Positions 35,681 through 46,494 are shown, counted from the stretch's first letter. The stretch: DNA of 64,000 nt from Candidatus Thiodiazotropha sp. (ex Monitilora ramsayi) (GCA_025655595.1 JAHXIO010000001.1:620001-684000), one strand, 5' to 3'. The notes: generated by a model from the letters alone, not told the origin. Numbers and translations are program-made.

Positions 35681-35702
35681 AACCCGGCTTAGCGGCCGGG
35701 TT
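35681..35702. terminator. Hairpin between clpX and lon
   Basis: Perfect 8-bp arms AACCCGGC and GCCGGGTT surround a TTAGCG loop. On the plus strand the following bases are only TAACTATTA, a weak tail; on the minus strand the hairpin is followed by six T. It probably attenuates read-through from clpX into lon. Confidence 0.6.
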
Positions 35703-35801
35703 AACTATTACTAGCCTACCCAACTCTTTGGATTGACGCTGTGTCATCCCTGCGGTTGTAAGAGTCGAGCAGCAAGTCTGCGAATGCGAGGACATTTTTT
35801 T

Positions 35802-38249
35802 ATGGGCCAAGAACACGAGAAATCCGGCAACATGGTGGATCCAATGAATACGGTGCCGGTTTTGCCGCTGCGAGATGTGGTGGTCTACCCGCATATGGTG
35901 ATACCGCTGTTCGTGGGCAGGGATAAATCGATCCAGGCACTCGATGCCGCGATGCAGAGCAATAAACAGATTCTGCTGGCGGCGCAGAAGAGTGCCGATG
36001 TGGACGATCCCGATGTCAGCGATATGTATGCCATCGGCACCCTGGCCAATATCCTGCAACTGCTCAAGCTTCCCGATGGTACCGTCAAAGTCCTGGTGGA
36101 AGGTGGTGAACGGGCCAGAATCACGGAATTTCTTGAAATCGACGAATATTTCACCGCCAGACTGGAGAGTCTGAACGACACGCTCGATCTTGACGGTCGT
36201 GAGACCGAGGTGCTGATGCGTTCGGCGACCAACCTGTTCGACCAGTATGTCAAGCTGAACAAAAAGGTTCCGCCTGAGGTGCTGACCTCCCTCTCCAGTA
36301 TTGATGATCCCAGCCGATTGGCGGATACCATTGCCGCGCACATGTCTCTGAAGCTGGATGAGAAACAGCATGTACTGGAGATGCCCAATGTGCGCGAACG
36401 CCTGGAGCATCTGATGGGTTTGATGGAGGGTGAAAACGACATACTCCAGATGGAGAAGCGGATTCGCGGCCGGGTTAAGCGGCAGATGGAGAAGAATCAA
36501 CGCGAGTACTACCTCAACGAGCAGATGAAGGCGATTCAGAAAGAGTTGGGGGATATGGATGATGCACCCAATGAGATCGAAGAGCTGACCAAGAAGATCG
36601 AGACCGCCGGTATGACCAAGGAGGCCAAGGGCAAGGCCTCGAATGAATTGAACAAGCTGAAGCTGATGTCTCCCATGTCCGCCGAAGCGACCGTGGTCCG
36701 CAACTACATCGATACCCTGGTCGGGCTGCCGTGGAAGAAACGTACAAAAATCCGCAACGATATTGCCGCCGCCGAAGCGGTGTTGGATGAAGATCACTAT
36801 GGTCTGGTGAAGGTGAAAGAGCGGATCCTGGAGTACCTTGCGGTACAGCAGCGGGTCCGTAAGCTCAAAGGCCCCATTCTCTGCCTGGTCGGTCCGCCCG
36901 GTGTGGGTAAGACCTCTCTGGGGCAGTCGATCGCGCGTGCCACCAATCGTAAATTTACCCGCATGGCGTTGGGTGGTGTTCGTGACGAGGCGGAGATCCG
37001 CGGACACAGGCGCACCTATATCGGCGCCCTGCCAGGAAAGATCATCAATAATTTGAGCAAGGTGAAGACACGCAATCCGCTTTACCTGCTCGACGAGATC
37101 GACAAGATGGCCATGGACTTCCGTGGCGATCCCGCCTCAGCGTTGTTGGAAGTGCTGGATCCCGAACAGAATCACACCTTCAACGACCACTATCTGGAAG
37201 TGGATTTCGATCTCTCAGAAGTGATGTTCGTGGCAACCGCCAATACTTTGAATATACCGCCACCGCTGCTGGATCGTATGGAAGTCATACGGCTGTCCGG
37301 TTATACGGAGGATGAAAAGGTCAATATCGCAGAGCGTTATCTGGTACCGAAGCAGATGGAGAATAACGGTCTCAAGCCGGATGAGTTGAATATTCGCGAA
37401 TCCGCTATTCGCGATATTGTCCGTTATTACACCCGTGAGGCCGGTGTGCGTAATCTGGAACGTGAGATCGCAAAGGTCTGCCGCAAGGTGGTCAAAGAGA
37501 TATTGCTGAAAAAGCCAAAGGGTACAATTACCGTGACACCCAAACGCCTTGAAGAGTATCTGGGCGTGAAACGTTTTCGATACGGGCGTGCTGATGAACA
37601 CGATCAGGTGGGCCAGGTCACAGGTCTGGCCTGGACCGAAGTGGGTGGAGAGTTGTTGCGTATCGAAGCCGCATTGATGCCGGGTAAAGGGCGTCTCAGC
37701 CACACAGGTCAGCTGGGTGAGGTGATGCAGGAATCGATTCAGGCGGCGATGACCGTGGTCAGAAGCCGTGCCGACTCACTGGGCCTTGAGGAGGATTTCC
37801 ATCAGAAGTGTGATGTTCACATTCACGTACCGGAAGGAGCCACACCGAAAGATGGTCCCAGTGCGGGTGTTGGAATGTGCACATCACTGGTCTCTGCCTT
37901 GACGAGAATTCCTGTCCGGGCCGATGTGGCAATGACAGGTGAGATCACTCTGCGCGGTGAGGTTTTGCCTATCGGCGGACTTAAAGAGAAACTGCTTGCC
38001 GCACATCGTGGCGGCATTTCGACAGTCATTATTCCGGAGGAAAATGAAAGGGATCTGGTTGATATTCCAAAGAATATTAAACAGCACCTGGATATCCAGC
38101 CGGTTCGTTGGATCGATGAAGTACTACAGATTGCACTGCAAGAATCGCCGGCCCCGAAGGGGGAAAAACCTACTGAAAACCTGGGTCGCGACAGTAATAA
38201 AAACGAGACGGAAAAATCGAAGAAACGAGGTGCGCCAACAAAGCATTAG
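35802..38249 (+). CDS. lon: ATP-dependent protease La
   Basis: The 815-residue AAA+ protease degrades misfolded and regulatory proteins. The N-terminal LON domain starts with [23 protein letters not shown]. Walker A is GPPGVGKTS near residue 364, and Walker B LLDEIDKM follows. The catalytic dyad is S687 (KDGPSAGVG) and K728 (IGGLKEKL). I choose the ATG at 35802, preceded by GCGAGGA, because the 23 residues open upstream (from 35733) do not resemble Lon. The C-terminal extension after VLQIAL is Lys/Glu-rich and somewhat longer than E. coli Lon (784). It follows clpX, as in many proteobacteria. Confidence 0.96.
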   Translation: MGQEHEKSGNMVDPMNTVPVLPLRDVVVYPHMVIPLFVGRDKSIQALDAAMQSNKQILLAAQKSADVDDPDVSDMYAIGTLANILQLLKLPDGTVKVLVEGGERARITEFLEIDEYFTARLESLNDTLDLDGRETEVLMRSATNLFDQYVKLNKKVPPEVLTSLSSIDDPSRLADTIAAHMSLKLDEKQHVLEMPNVRERLEHLMGLMEGENDILQMEKRIRGRVKRQMEKNQREYYLNEQMKAIQKELGDMDDAPNEIEELTKKIETAGMTKEAKGKASNELNKLKLMSPMSAEATVVRNYIDTLVGLPWKKRTKIRNDIAAAEAVLDEDHYGLVKVKERILEYLAVQQRVRKLKGPILCLVGPPGVGKTSLGQSIARATNRKFTRMALGGVRDEAEIRGHRRTYIGALPGKIINNLSKVKTRNPLYLLDEIDKMAMDFRGDPASALLEVLDPEQNHTFNDHYLEVDFDLSEVMFVATANTLNIPPPLLDRMEVIRLSGYTEDEKVNIAERYLVPKQMENNGLKPDELNIRESAIRDIVRYYTREAGVRNLEREIAKVCRKVVKEILLKKPKGTITVTPKRLEEYLGVKRFRYGRADEHDQVGQVTGLAWTEVGGELLRIEAALMPGKGRLSHTGQLGEVMQESIQAAMTVVRSRADSLGLEEDFHQKCDVHIHVPEGATPKDGPSAGVGMCTSLVSALTRIPVRADVAMTGEITLRGEVLPIGGLKEKLLAAHRGGISTVIIPEENERDLVDIPKNIKQHLDIQPVRWIDEVLQIALQESPAPKGEKPTENLGRDSNKNETEKSKKRGAPTKH

Positions 38250-38296
38250 CTGCGTCACAACACAGGCCATTACTGGGTTTGCGTGAAGAACGTTGC

Positions 38297-38325
38297 TTGA
38301 CAGGGTTTCGGGGAGCCGGTATAAA
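38297..38325 (+). promoter_or_regulatory. Sigma70 promoter of hupB
   Basis: A consensus TTGACA (38297-38302), a 17-bp spacer and TATAAA (38320-38325) lie 100 bp before the hupB start. It should give strong housekeeping transcription of HU and possibly the tRNAs that follow. Confidence 0.8.
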
Positions 38326-38424
38326 TTCTGGCGTTTCGTGCCCTGTTCAGGGGGTGCACATAGACACCACATCTTATGGCGGTAAATGAAATCCGCCAAG
38401 ACCATCACAAGGGGAAAATGATTA

Positions 38425-38697
38425 ATGAATAAAGCCGAATTGATTGAGGCAATGGCAGACTCCGCAGATATTTCGAAAGCGGCAGCCGGACGCGCACTGG
38501 ACGGAATGGTAGAGGCGATAACAGACGCTATGAAGAAAGGCGATACGCTCTCCCTGGTTGGCTTTGGTACTTTCTCTGTAAAAGAGCGTGCAGCCCGTGA
38601 CGGCCGCAATCCGCAGACCGGCGAAACTATCAAAATCAAGGCTTCAAAAATCCCGTCATTCAAAGCTGGTAAAGCATTGAAGGATGCCGTAAACTAG
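38425..38697 (+). CDS. hupB: DNA-binding protein HU-beta
   Basis: The 90-residue histone-like protein binds and bends DNA as a dimer and organises the nucleoid. It starts [27 protein letters not shown] and carries the HU arm signature around [21 protein letters not shown] (about residues 46-66), with the proline in the DNA-intercalating loop. Length equals E. coli HupB (90). It follows lon, the usual proteobacterial arrangement, and has its own strong sigma70 promoter. tRNA-Val starts 13 bp after its stop codon, so the three may share a transcript. Confidence 0.97.
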   Translation: MNKAELIEAMADSADISKAAAGRALDGMVEAITDAMKKGDTLSLVGFGTFSVKERAARDGRNPQTGETIKIKASKIPSFKAGKALKDAVN

Positions 38698-38710
38698 CGC
38701 GCCTTCTGTG

Positions 38711-38786
38711 GGGTGCTTAGCTCAGCTGGGAGAGCATCGCCCTTACAAGGCGAGGGTCGCAGGTTCGATCCCTGCAGCACCCACCA
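38711..38786 (+). tRNA. tRNA-Val (anticodon UAC)
   Basis: A 76-nt tRNA with encoded CCA: acceptor GGGTGCT/AGCACCC, D-arm GCTCAGCTGGGAGAGC, anticodon loop CTTACAA with anticodon TAC, T-arm GGTTCGATCC. It lies just after hupB and 4 bp before tRNA-Asp. Confidence 0.97.
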
Positions 38787-38790
38787 ATCC

Positions 38791-38867
38791 GGAGCGGTAG
38801 TTCAGTTGGTTAGAATACCGGCCTGTCACGCCGGGGGTCGCGGGTTCGAGTCCCGTCCGCTCCGCCA
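38791..38867 (+). tRNA. tRNA-Asp (anticodon GUC)
   Basis: A 77-nt tRNA with encoded CCA: acceptor GGAGCGG/CCGCTCC, D-arm GTTCAGTTGGTTAGAAT, anticodon GTC in CTGTCAC, T-arm GGTTCGAGTCC. It is co-transcribed with tRNA-Val and is followed by a strong terminator. Confidence 0.97.
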
Positions 38868-38880
38868 ATTTGAAATCAGA

Positions 38881-38911
38881 AACGGGGTATCTCTACAGAT
38901 ACCCCGTTTTT
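38881..38911 (+). terminator. Rho-independent terminator after the tRNA pair
   Basis: Perfect 12-bp arms AACGGGGTATCT and AGATACCCCGTT with a CTAC loop, followed by TTT, end the hupB-tRNA-Val-tRNA-Asp unit. It lies 13 bp after tRNA-Asp. Confidence 0.9.
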
Positions 38912-38951
38912 GTTTATAAGATCCATTGAGAATAATTACGAGTCGATCATC

Positions 38952-40853
38952 ATGCTTCAGAACATCAGAGACAAGGCCCAGGGCTGGATCGCTTACGGTA
39001 TCGTTATCCTGATCAGTGTGCCTTTTGCCCTCTGGGGAATTCAGGAATATATGGGCGTCGGATCTGAACCGGTAGCGGCCAGTGTAAATGGTAACGAGAT
39101 CACTGAGCGTGCACTGGACAACCAGTTTCAACGCTTCCGTCAGCAGCTGCGCGAACAGTTGGGTGCGGCATACCGGCCGGAACTCTTTGATGATAGCCGC
39201 ATGCGCAAGGAAGTACTGGATCGCATGGTGCGTGATGAACTGATTCAACAGGTATCCCACGACATGGGACTGCGGGTGAGTGATGCAAGTGTTCAAGCTG
39301 CACTGCTGGGTATGGAGATCTTTCATAAAGAGGGCCGTTTTGACCAGCAGACATTTGAACGTGCGGTACGTCTGCAGGGACTGACGCCGGCGGGTTTCAT
39401 GGAACGCGTACGACAGCTTCTACTATCGCAGCAACTCACCCAAGCGGTTGATGCGGGCACATTCGTCACTGAATATGAGAAGGCGGCAGCCACTCGATTG
39501 ATGAATCAACAGCGGGAGATCTCCTATTTTATCGTTCCGGCTACCGACTATCTGGTAGATGGCGGTGTGTCGGATGAACAGATCGATAACTACTATCAAG
39601 CCAATCAGAATGCCTTCGTCATTCCTGAGCGGGTAAAACTTGAATATCTGCTTCTCGATGCGGAAAGTGCCGGGAGCACAGTCCAGGTGGATGATGAAAC
39701 ACTGCGCGGTTTCTATGACAGTAGTCAGGAGAAGTTCGGACTGCCGGAGCAGCGCAGGGCCAACCATATCCTGATTCTTGCCCAGCAAGGCGGGGATGAA
39801 TCCGCTGTCGCCGAGGCAAAGCAAAAGATCGATGAGCTTGCCGAACGTATTGCGCAGGGTGAGGATTTTGCCGAACTGGCAATGACACATTCACAGGATC
39901 CGGGATCCGCCGCAAAAGGGGGAGATCTGGGTTTCTTTGGCAGGGGGGTTATGGATCCCGCTTTCGAGACAGCGGCATTCTCGCTGCAGAAAGATGAGGT
40001 GAGCGAACCGGTACGGAGTAATTTCGGGTTTCATCTTATCAAAGTCGCTGAGATCAAGGCTGGCGATGTCAAACCCTTCGATGAGGCGAAAGCCGAAGTG
40101 GAAAGCGAGTACCGTAAGTCGGAAGGCGAGCGCCTCTATTTCGAGATGGCTGAGCGGTTGGCGGATCTGAGCTATGAGGATCCCACCAGTCTGGAACCGG
40201 CTTCCGATACATTGGGTTTGTCGCCTCAACAGAGCGGCTGGGTCTCCAGGGATAAGGCAGATGGTGTATTGGCTACACCCAAGGTGTTGGCCGCTGCATT
40301 CAGTGAAGATGTTTTACAGGACGGTAACAATAGTGAACTGATCGAGATCGATGGTGAGAGTGCTTTGGTGCTAAGGGTCGTTGAGCATGAAGAGGCCTCA
40401 ATAGAGCCGCTGTCGAACGTCAGGGATCGTATCGTCGAGATACTGCGTCAGCAGAATGCAGAATCCCAGGCGAAGGCCGAGGCGGAGAAGCGCAAAGGTG
40501 AAATGGACTCAGGTAGTGCTTTGTCTCAGGTGGCGAGTACCTATGAAGTAACCGGACCGGTGACAGTCGGACGCAATGACCGCACTGTTCCTTTTGAGTT
40601 GAACGGAGCTGTTTTCAGTAGCGAAAAGCCTCAGGCTGGAGAGATCAGCCCGGGTATAGTCAGGTTGGCCAATGGTGACCATGCTGTCTATGCCCTGCAA
40701 GCCGTTATCGAGGGGAAAAGTGATGAAAACGCCGCGGATATGCAGGTGCAGAACCTTCGCAGAGAGTTGCAGCGTGGCCACTACAATGAGCTTGTAGCCG
40801 ATCTTGAATCACAGGCAGACATAGAAATTCTTCTGAAGCCCGCGAGTGAATAA
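38952..40853 (+). CDS. ppiD: Membrane-anchored periplasmic peptidyl-prolyl isomerase/chaperone PpiD
   Basis: The 633-residue protein starts [17 protein letters not shown] and has one N-terminal membrane anchor (about residues 13-34, [17 protein letters not shown]), then a large periplasmic SurA_N-like region. A parvulin-type PPIase domain is at about 270-360: [41 protein letters not shown]. PpiD works with SecYEG and periplasmic chaperones on emerging envelope proteins. I choose the ATG at 38952, though its ribosome site is weak, because 38910 would add 14 residues inside the terminator. The hupB-ppiD order is the usual one. Confidence 0.93.
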   Translation: MLQNIRDKAQGWIAYGIVILISVPFALWGIQEYMGVGSEPVAASVNGNEITERALDNQFQRFRQQLREQLGAAYRPELFDDSRMRKEVLDRMVRDELIQQVSHDMGLRVSDASVQAALLGMEIFHKEGRFDQQTFERAVRLQGLTPAGFMERVRQLLLSQQLTQAVDAGTFVTEYEKAAATRLMNQQREISYFIVPATDYLVDGGVSDEQIDNYYQANQNAFVIPERVKLEYLLLDAESAGSTVQVDDETLRGFYDSSQEKFGLPEQRRANHILILAQQGGDESAVAEAKQKIDELAERIAQGEDFAELAMTHSQDPGSAAKGGDLGFFGRGVMDPAFETAAFSLQKDEVSEPVRSNFGFHLIKVAEIKAGDVKPFDEAKAEVESEYRKSEGERLYFEMAERLADLSYEDPTSLEPASDTLGLSPQQSGWVSRDKADGVLATPKVLAAAFSEDVLQDGNNSELIEIDGESALVLRVVEHEEASIEPLSNVRDRIVEILRQQNAESQAKAEAEKRKGEMDSGSALSQVASTYEVTGPVTVGRNDRTVPFELNGAVFSSEKPQAGEISPGIVRLANGDHAVYALQAVIEGKSDENAADMQVQNLRRELQRGHYNELVADLESQADIEILLKPASE

Positions 40854-40974
40854 CTTTTGGTGAAGAGGGCTTAGACCGGGTTGTCTGTCGTCGAGGTGTA
40901 ATTAAATCGAACTGCATGGTAATGGATGGGCCGGCTCCCATCACCTAGTTTAAAGACTTGATGCTTTGGATCCA

Positions 40975-40997
40975 GGTGCGGCACAGTCTCACCCTAT
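40975..40997. repeat. REP-like palindrome, degenerate copy 4
   Basis: GGTGCGGCACAGTCTCACCC followed by TAT. It is a degenerate member of the family at 20153, 27843 and 27957, here after ppiD. The left arm is intact and the right arm has changed. Confidence 0.5.
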
Positions 40998-41017
40998 TAT
41001 GGTTTCAGCGTATTGGA

Positions 41018-41041
41018 TCAGGGCCTGTTGACAGGCCCTGA
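41018..41041. terminator. Hairpin between convergent ppiD and fabI
   Basis: Ten-bp arms TCAGGGCCTG and CAGGCCCTGA with a TTGA loop lie 17 bp from the fabI stop codon. There is no T-run on either side, so it may slow rather than fully terminate both transcripts. Confidence 0.5.
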
Positions 41042-41057
41042 ACTGAATAATAATAAG

Positions 41058-41834
41058 CTATACCATGCCTACAATGTGGTACCCGGAATCGACATAAATA
41101 ATGTCTCCGGTGATACCCGAGGCAAGATCGGAACAGAGAAAGGCGGCTGTATTACCGACCTCCTGTATCGTCACATTGCGCCGCATCGGGTTCTTCTGCT
41201 CTGCCTCATCCAGCATACTCTTGAAGTCCTTGATTCCGGATGCGGCAAGGGTGCGAATGGGTCCGGCAGAGATGCCGTTCACACGAATGCCTTCCGGGCC
41301 CAGAGAATCGGCAATATAACGCACATTGGCCTCCAGGCTTGCCTTGGCAACCCCCATGACGTTGTAGTTGGGCACGGTCCGTTCAGCACCCAGATAGCTC
41401 ATGGTGATAAGCGCTGCGTCACGTCCCTGCATCAGAGGACGTCCCGCCTTGGCCAGAGCGGCGAAGCTGTAGGCGCTGATGTCGTGGGCGAGAGCAAAAC
41501 CGTCGCGGGTCAGATTGTCGAGATAGGTGCCGTCGAGGTGATCCCGCGGTGCGAAACCGACCGAATGGACGATGCCGTCGAGGTGTCCCCACTCTTTCTC
41601 CAGTGTGGCGAACAATTCTGCAATTTGCTCATCGTTGGTCACATCCAGTGGCAGAACGATCTTGGCGCCGAACTTCTCGGCGGCATCGTCCACCCGCTTT
41701 TTGAGCTTTTCGGTCTGGTAGGTGAGTGCCAGCTCAGCACCTTCTCGATGCATGGCTTCGGCGACGCCCCAGGCGATGGAGCGGTTGCTGGCAATACCAA
41801 CAATGAGTATACGTTTGTCTTGTAGAAAACCCAT
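41058..41834 (-). CDS. fabI: Enoyl-[acyl-carrier-protein] reductase (NADH)
   Basis: The 258-residue short-chain dehydrogenase-type enzyme performs the last step of each fatty-acid elongation cycle and is the triclosan target. It starts [23 protein letters not shown], the FabI nucleotide-binding motif. It has [12 protein letters not shown], then [23 protein letters not shown] with the catalytic Tyr-x6-Lys pair, and [22 protein letters not shown] precedes the ATG at 41834. An upstream extension to 41987 is open but does not resemble FabI. Length matches E. coli (262). Confidence 0.95.
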   Translation of the reverse strand: MGFLQDKRILIVGIASNRSIAWGVAEAMHREGAELALTYQTEKLKKRVDDAAEKFGAKIVLPLDVTNDEQIAELFATLEKEWGHLDGIVHSVGFAPRDHLDGTYLDNLTRDGFALAHDISAYSFAALAKAGRPLMQGRDAALITMSYLGAERTVPNYNVMGVAKASLEANVRYIADSLGPEGIRVNGISAGPIRTLAASGIKDFKSMLDEAEQKNPMRRNVTIQEVGNTAAFLCSDLASGITGDIIYVDSGYHIVGMV

Positions 41835-42068
41835 GGAACGGTTCCTTAGTGGCGTGATCGAATGGAGTGCGGATATCGCAACCGCTTTGCCTAAACAGGC
41901 GTGAAAATCGTAACGCACAAAGGTACCGGAAATTCTCATCCGCGAAAAGTGCGGAGTTGTCTGTAAATCCCATTTGGGATACATCATGATGAGGCTTTAT
42001 CGTGCTACGGGTTAGTAATAGACTCTGTAGGCCAAACCAATAACAACCCTGAGGCAAGGGAGATACTC

Positions 42069-43934
42069 ATGCAGCGTCGACTCAATGGTCGGGATATCCT
42101 CTATTTTGGCGGTCTATTCGTAGTCCTCATCACTGTGATACTGACCATGTACATGATCGATCGCCAGTGGGAGAAGATGGCCCGCATGGAGCAGTTGATG
42201 CGTGAGCAGGCCGGTGATCTGCGCGATATCGGGACACAGGTGAGGAATCTGGATGCGAGGATCGGCAAAGGTGTGACGCTTTCGGCTGAAGGCGTCGATG
42301 CATCCGAGTCAGGTGTGCCGGCAGCCTTTCAGCGGTCCTATGAGGCAACCTTAAAACCGGACTACGCTGAAGGTGACTGGCTTGTGCGTGCCTTTGGCGT
42401 CAATCTCAAATCTCTTACGCCTTTCATATCGACCGATGCTTACTCAGCCAGAGTCCATGCCCTTATCCAGGAGAGCCTGCTGGATAGGAATCCTGAAACG
42501 TTGGAATGGAAGGGACTGCTGGCAGAATCCTGGACCGTTAACGAAGACGGCCTGACCTTCGTCTTCAAGCTGCGTGATGGCCTCACATTCTCAGATGGCC
42601 AACCGTTAACTGCCGAAGATGTGGCCTTCTCCTTCAACTTCATCATGAATGAGGCGATTCAAGCGCCCCGGGAGCGCTCTTACTACAAGAAAATCGAATC
42701 GGTGGAGGCGCTCGACCGGCTTACCGTGCAGTTCCAATTTAAGGAGCCCTATTTTCAAGCGCTTGAACTGGCCGGCGGGCTTGCTGTCATGCCAAAGCAT
42801 TTTTATGGGCCCTATCTTGATAAACCCAACGACTACAACCAATCCAAGGGGTTGTTGTTGGGATCTGGGCCCTATCGTCTCGAGGATCCGAAAGGCTGGT
42901 CTCCCGACAAAGGGATAGTGGAGCTGCGGCGCAATCCCCGCTACTGGGGACCGGTTCAACCAGCTTTCGATCGCATTATCTGGCAATCGATCGAAAACGA
43001 CAGCGCTCGTCTTACCACTTTTCGTAACGGTGACATCGATAGCTATGGTTCCAGGCCCATCGAGTATCGGAAACTGGTGGAGGACAAGGAGCTTGCCAAG
43101 AAGGCTGAACATTGGGAATTCATGAGTCCGACGGCGGGGTATGCCTATATCGGCTGGAACCAGCAACGGGAAGGAAAACCGACCCGTTTTGCTGACAAAC
43201 GGGTGCGACAGGCGATGACATATCTGATCGACCGCGAACGTATCATCAAAGAGATCTACCTCGGTTATGCCAACGTCGCCATGAGCCCCTTCAGACCCAA
43301 CAGCAAGCAGCACGATCCGGATTTGCTGCCGCGGGCTTATGATCCGGAAAAAGGAATAGCGCTGTTGCGCGAAGTGGGATATGAAGACCGGGATGGTGAT
43401 GGTGTACTGGAAGATCAGGCTGGTGACCCCTTCGAATTTGAGTTGGTCTACTTTCAAGCCAATGAAGACACCAGTCGCCTGGTGCTCTTTCTCAAAGATT
43501 TCCTGGCTCGTGCCGGTATTCTGTTGAAGCCCAAACCCACTGAATGGTCGGTGATGATCGACCTGATGAACAAACGGAAGTTTGAGGCCATTACCCTGGG
43601 CTGGACCAGCGGCTTGGAGACCGATCTCTATCAGATATTCCACAGCAGTCAGATCGAGGGTACAGGCCATAATTACATCAACTACCGCAATCCTGAGCTG
43701 GACCGCCTCATCGAGGAGGCCCGGGCCACCGTTGATGAGAAGAAGCGTATGCCCCTGTGGCAGGCAGCAGAGCAAGAGCTTTTCGAGGATCAGCCCTACG
43801 CCTTCCTGATTCGTCGAAAGAGTCTTATGTTCATCGACAGACGGATCAAGAACGTTGTGAACACCAACCTGGGACTCAATTTCGGTAGTTTGCCGATGGA
43901 GAACTATGTTCCATCCCTGGAGCAGCGCTATTAA
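42069..43934 (+). CDS. Membrane-anchored family 5 solute-binding protein of a peptide ABC transporter
   Basis: The 621-residue protein has an uncleavable-looking N-terminal membrane segment (about residues 11-30, LYFGGLFVVLITVILTMYMI), followed by a predicted coiled coil (about 32-65), and then the SBP_bac_5 domain: LLAESWTVNEDGLTFVFKLRDGLTFSDGQPLTAEDV, then GSGPYRLE and ELRRNPRYWG, later YNPRNP-like NYRNPELDRLIEEA. Family members deliver oligopeptides or nickel to OppBC-type permeases. The usual cleaved signal peptide is missing, so the binding domain is tethered on the periplasmic side. AGGGAGA precedes the start. It leads an operon with two permeases and two double ATPases. Confidence 0.85.
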   Translation: MQRRLNGRDILYFGGLFVVLITVILTMYMIDRQWEKMARMEQLMREQAGDLRDIGTQVRNLDARIGKGVTLSAEGVDASESGVPAAFQRSYEATLKPDYAEGDWLVRAFGVNLKSLTPFISTDAYSARVHALIQESLLDRNPETLEWKGLLAESWTVNEDGLTFVFKLRDGLTFSDGQPLTAEDVAFSFNFIMNEAIQAPRERSYYKKIESVEALDRLTVQFQFKEPYFQALELAGGLAVMPKHFYGPYLDKPNDYNQSKGLLLGSGPYRLEDPKGWSPDKGIVELRRNPRYWGPVQPAFDRIIWQSIENDSARLTTFRNGDIDSYGSRPIEYRKLVEDKELAKKAEHWEFMSPTAGYAYIGWNQQREGKPTRFADKRVRQAMTYLIDRERIIKEIYLGYANVAMSPFRPNSKQHDPDLLPRAYDPEKGIALLREVGYEDRDGDGVLEDQAGDPFEFELVYFQANEDTSRLVLFLKDFLARAGILLKPKPTEWSVMIDLMNKRKFEAITLGWTSGLETDLYQIFHSSQIEGTGHNYINYRNPELDRLIEEARATVDEKKRMPLWQAAEQELFEDQPYAFLIRRKSLMFIDRRIKNVVNTNLGLNFGSLPMENYVPSLEQRY

Positions 43935-43946
43935 TAGGAACCAGCC

Positions 43947-45329
43947 ATGCTGACCTACCTGCTCCGCCGTCTCATGCTCATGTTCCCCACCCTGTTGGGA
44001 ATCACACTAGTGGTGTTTGTGGTCATGGCTGCGTCACCAGGAGGAATAAGCGCGGAGAGTCTTGTGGAGGGACAGAACCTCGACCCGGAGGCGAAGCAGG
44101 AGATTATTGCCTATTACAACCGGCGATACGGTCTCGACGACCCGGCTTGGCTGCAGTACCTGCGTTGGCTGAATAATGTCTCGCCGGTGGGTTTTACCTT
44201 TGATGATGAGAATGAACTGAGCGGCTTCTCCTTTTTCAAGGGCTCCAATCTGGGTAAGAGCTTCTACTATGGTCGCCCCGTGACCGATCTTCTGTCTGAA
44301 CGGGTACCGATCACCGTCTTGCTCAATGTGCTGAGTATACCCATCGTCTACCTGTTTGCGCTGTTGGTGGGGGTACGCGCAGCGGTGGAACGGGGCCGAT
44401 CCTTCGATGTCAGCAGTGGCATGGTCATGCTGGGGCTTTGGTCGGTGCCGACCATGTTGGCGGGTGTGCTGCTGATCGGCTTCTTCGCCAACAAACAGTA
44501 TTGGCATTGGTTCCCCACCGCCGGTCTGAGTGACCGTGTTGCGTTGGACCAGGTGTTCCTGCCCCACTGGTCGAACCTGTGGGACGTAGGGCTGATGTTT
44601 TTGCTGGTGACTCTGGGTGCGGGCGTTTTTCTTGCTATGGCGAACGCCGATCGTCGCCTACGTATGGGTTTCATCGGTATTTGCTGGACAGTGCTCGGCG
44701 TAGCCATGGTCTGGCAGCTTCCTGAGACTGGACGTTCGCTGATTCACTGGCTTCTGATACCCGGCACTTTAGCACTGCTCTCTACATGGCTCGCCAGCAG
44801 TGATTACCGGCTACTGCGACAGTTCGGTTTCCTCACAACCGGTCTGTTGGTCGGCCTGCTGCTGACGGTGTACTGGATGCAAGGGGAGTGGCTGCGCGGT
44901 TTTATTCTCGACCGGATCTGGCATCTGGTGCTACCTGTGCTCTGTCTCTCATACGGCGGCCTTGCGGCTTTGGCCAAACTGACGCGCACATCAGTGTTGG
45001 AGAACCTACTTTCCGACTACGCCCGAACCGCCCGGGCCAAGGGGCTGGCTGAGTCCGCGGTGCTCTGGCGCCACGTCTTTCGCAACAGTCTGCTTCCGCT
45101 AATTACTGTGGCGGCCAGTCTACTACCGAGCCTCTTGGCGGGTTCGATAATTGTCGAGAGCATCTTCAGTATCGAAGGTATGGGAAAGTTGGCGGTGGAG
45201 GCGGTGAAGGGACGTGATAGAGAGTTGGTACTCTCCATCACTTTGATCAGCGGCTTGCTGACCCTGCTCGGTTATCTGTTGGCTGATTTTCTCTATGCCC
45301 TGGCAGATCCGCGGGTGAGCTATGACTGA
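43947..45329 (+). CDS. Peptide-type ABC transporter permease (OppB/DppB-like)
   Basis: The 460-residue inner-membrane protein starts MLTYLLRRLMLMFPTLLGITLVVFVVM, the typical DppB/OppB entry. The EAA loop region, with LTRTSVLENLLSDYARTARAKGL and the later LPSLLAGSIIVESIFSIEGMG, is that of the family. It is longer than usual because of a large insert (about residues 70-320) that includes extra hydrophobic segments. It pairs with the next gene's permease to form the channel. AGGAACC precedes the start, 12 bp after the binding-protein gene. The next gene overlaps its end by 8 bp. Confidence 0.88.
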   Translation: MLTYLLRRLMLMFPTLLGITLVVFVVMAASPGGISAESLVEGQNLDPEAKQEIIAYYNRRYGLDDPAWLQYLRWLNNVSPVGFTFDDENELSGFSFFKGSNLGKSFYYGRPVTDLLSERVPITVLLNVLSIPIVYLFALLVGVRAAVERGRSFDVSSGMVMLGLWSVPTMLAGVLLIGFFANKQYWHWFPTAGLSDRVALDQVFLPHWSNLWDVGLMFLLVTLGAGVFLAMANADRRLRMGFIGICWTVLGVAMVWQLPETGRSLIHWLLIPGTLALLSTWLASSDYRLLRQFGFLTTGLLVGLLLTVYWMQGEWLRGFILDRIWHLVLPVLCLSYGGLAALAKLTRTSVLENLLSDYARTARAKGLAESAVLWRHVFRNSLLPLITVAASLLPSLLAGSIIVESIFSIEGMGKLAVEAVKGRDRELVLSITLISGLLTLLGYLLADFLYALADPRVSYD

Positions 45330-46494
45330 TCGTACCGTAAGACGACAGAGCTATTGGCGTCGCATTATCGGCCAGACTGTTGTCCGGTGGGGGGCTCGGC
45401 TGGGGTTGTTTTGGGTGGGAATTCTGGCTGTGGTCGGTGTCTTTGCGCCCTTTCTCGCCAGCAGTTTCCCCCTGCTACTGAGTGAGGGCGGTAAGCTGTC
45501 CAGCCCGGTGCTTGACTATCTTCAGCCCGTGGACCTGATCTTGCTGGGTGGCTTTTTCACGCTACTGTTGATGATTCCACTAGGGCTCGCCCTATCCCGG
45601 GCACTACTGGTGCTGGCTGGTGTACTTGTTGCCACTACCATCATTGCCTATAGCGCCATCTCCCCCCCAAAGCTTGTGATCTACGAGCAGTATCGAGTGG
45701 CGGAAGCTGAGGGACGTTACGACTGGGTGATTTATGCACCGATTCCCTATTCACCCAAGGACTACCAGCGCGACAGGGGGGAAACCGGGTTGGAGGCACC
45801 GTTATCAAAAAGTGAACGCAATCACTGGTTCGGCACAGAACAAAACGGTGCGGATGTACTGAGCCGGATGATTCACGCCTCCCGCATTGCCCTCGGTATT
45901 GGTTTTGTCGCCACCGGTATCGCCATGATTCTCGGCATCATTATCGGTGGACTGATGGGCTACTTCTCGGGGGTAGTGGATATTCTTGGCATGCGGCTGG
46001 TAGAGATCTTCGAAGCGGTACCGACCCTCTTCCTGCTGCTCACCTTCGTCGCCTTTTTCGGTCGAAGTCTCTACATCATGATGGTGATCATCGGCATCAC
46101 AAGCTGGCCTGGCTACGCACGCTATGTGCGGGCGGAATTTCTGCGCCTGCGCAAACAGGATTTCGTGCAGGCAGCGGAGGCGGCGGGGCTGCCGCTGCCA
46201 TCGATCCTTTTCCGCCACATGCTGCCCAATGGCATGGGGCCGGTGTTGGTGGCGGCGAGCTTCGGTGTCGCCTCGGCGATCCTCGCTGAAGCGACCCTCA
46301 GCTTTCTCGGTCTCGGTCTGGTGGACGACCCCTCCTGGGGCGAGATGTTGAATCAGGCGGTACAGTCCTCCAGCTTCAACTGGTGGATGGCGACCTTTCC
46401 CGGCGGCGCTATCTTTCTCACCGTGTTTGCCTACAACCTCATCGGTGAATCCCTGCGGGATGCCATCGACCCCTATCTGAGCAAGTCGAACTGA
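45322..46494 (+). CDS. Peptide-type ABC transporter permease (OppC/DppC-like)
   Basis: The 390-residue second permease has an N-terminal membrane segment and a long periplasmic loop. Its transport core runs from about residue 165: HWFGTEQNGADVLSRMIHASRIALGIGF, RLVEIFEAVPTLFLLLTFVAFFG, AEFLRLRKQDFVQAAEAAGL (the EAA loop), and FLGLGLVDDPSWGEMLNQA. These are OppC/DppC signatures. It overlaps the preceding gene by 8 bp and the following ATPase gene by 1 bp, so all three are translationally coupled. Confidence 0.9.
   Translation: MTDRTVRRQSYWRRIIGQTVVRWGARLGLFWVGILAVVGVFAPFLASSFPLLLSEGGKLSSPVLDYLQPVDLILLGGFFTLLLMIPLGLALSRALLVLAGVLVATTIIAYSAISPPKLVIYEQYRVAEAEGRYDWVIYAPIPYSPKDYQRDRGETGLEAPLSKSERNHWFGTEQNGADVLSRMIHASRIALGIGFVATGIAMILGIIIGGLMGYFSGVVDILGMRLVEIFEAVPTLFLLLTFVAFFGRSLYIMMVIIGITSWPGYARYVRAEFLRLRKQDFVQAAEAAGLPLPSILFRHMLPNGMGPVLVAASFGVASAILAEATLSFLGLGLVDDPSWGEMLNQAVQSSSFNWWMATFPGGAIFLTVFAYNLIGESLRDAIDPYLSKSN

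Noticed and set aside
38711-38867. Integration site at the tRNA genes
   Set aside because: No integrase gene or repeated tRNA 3' end was found in the window.
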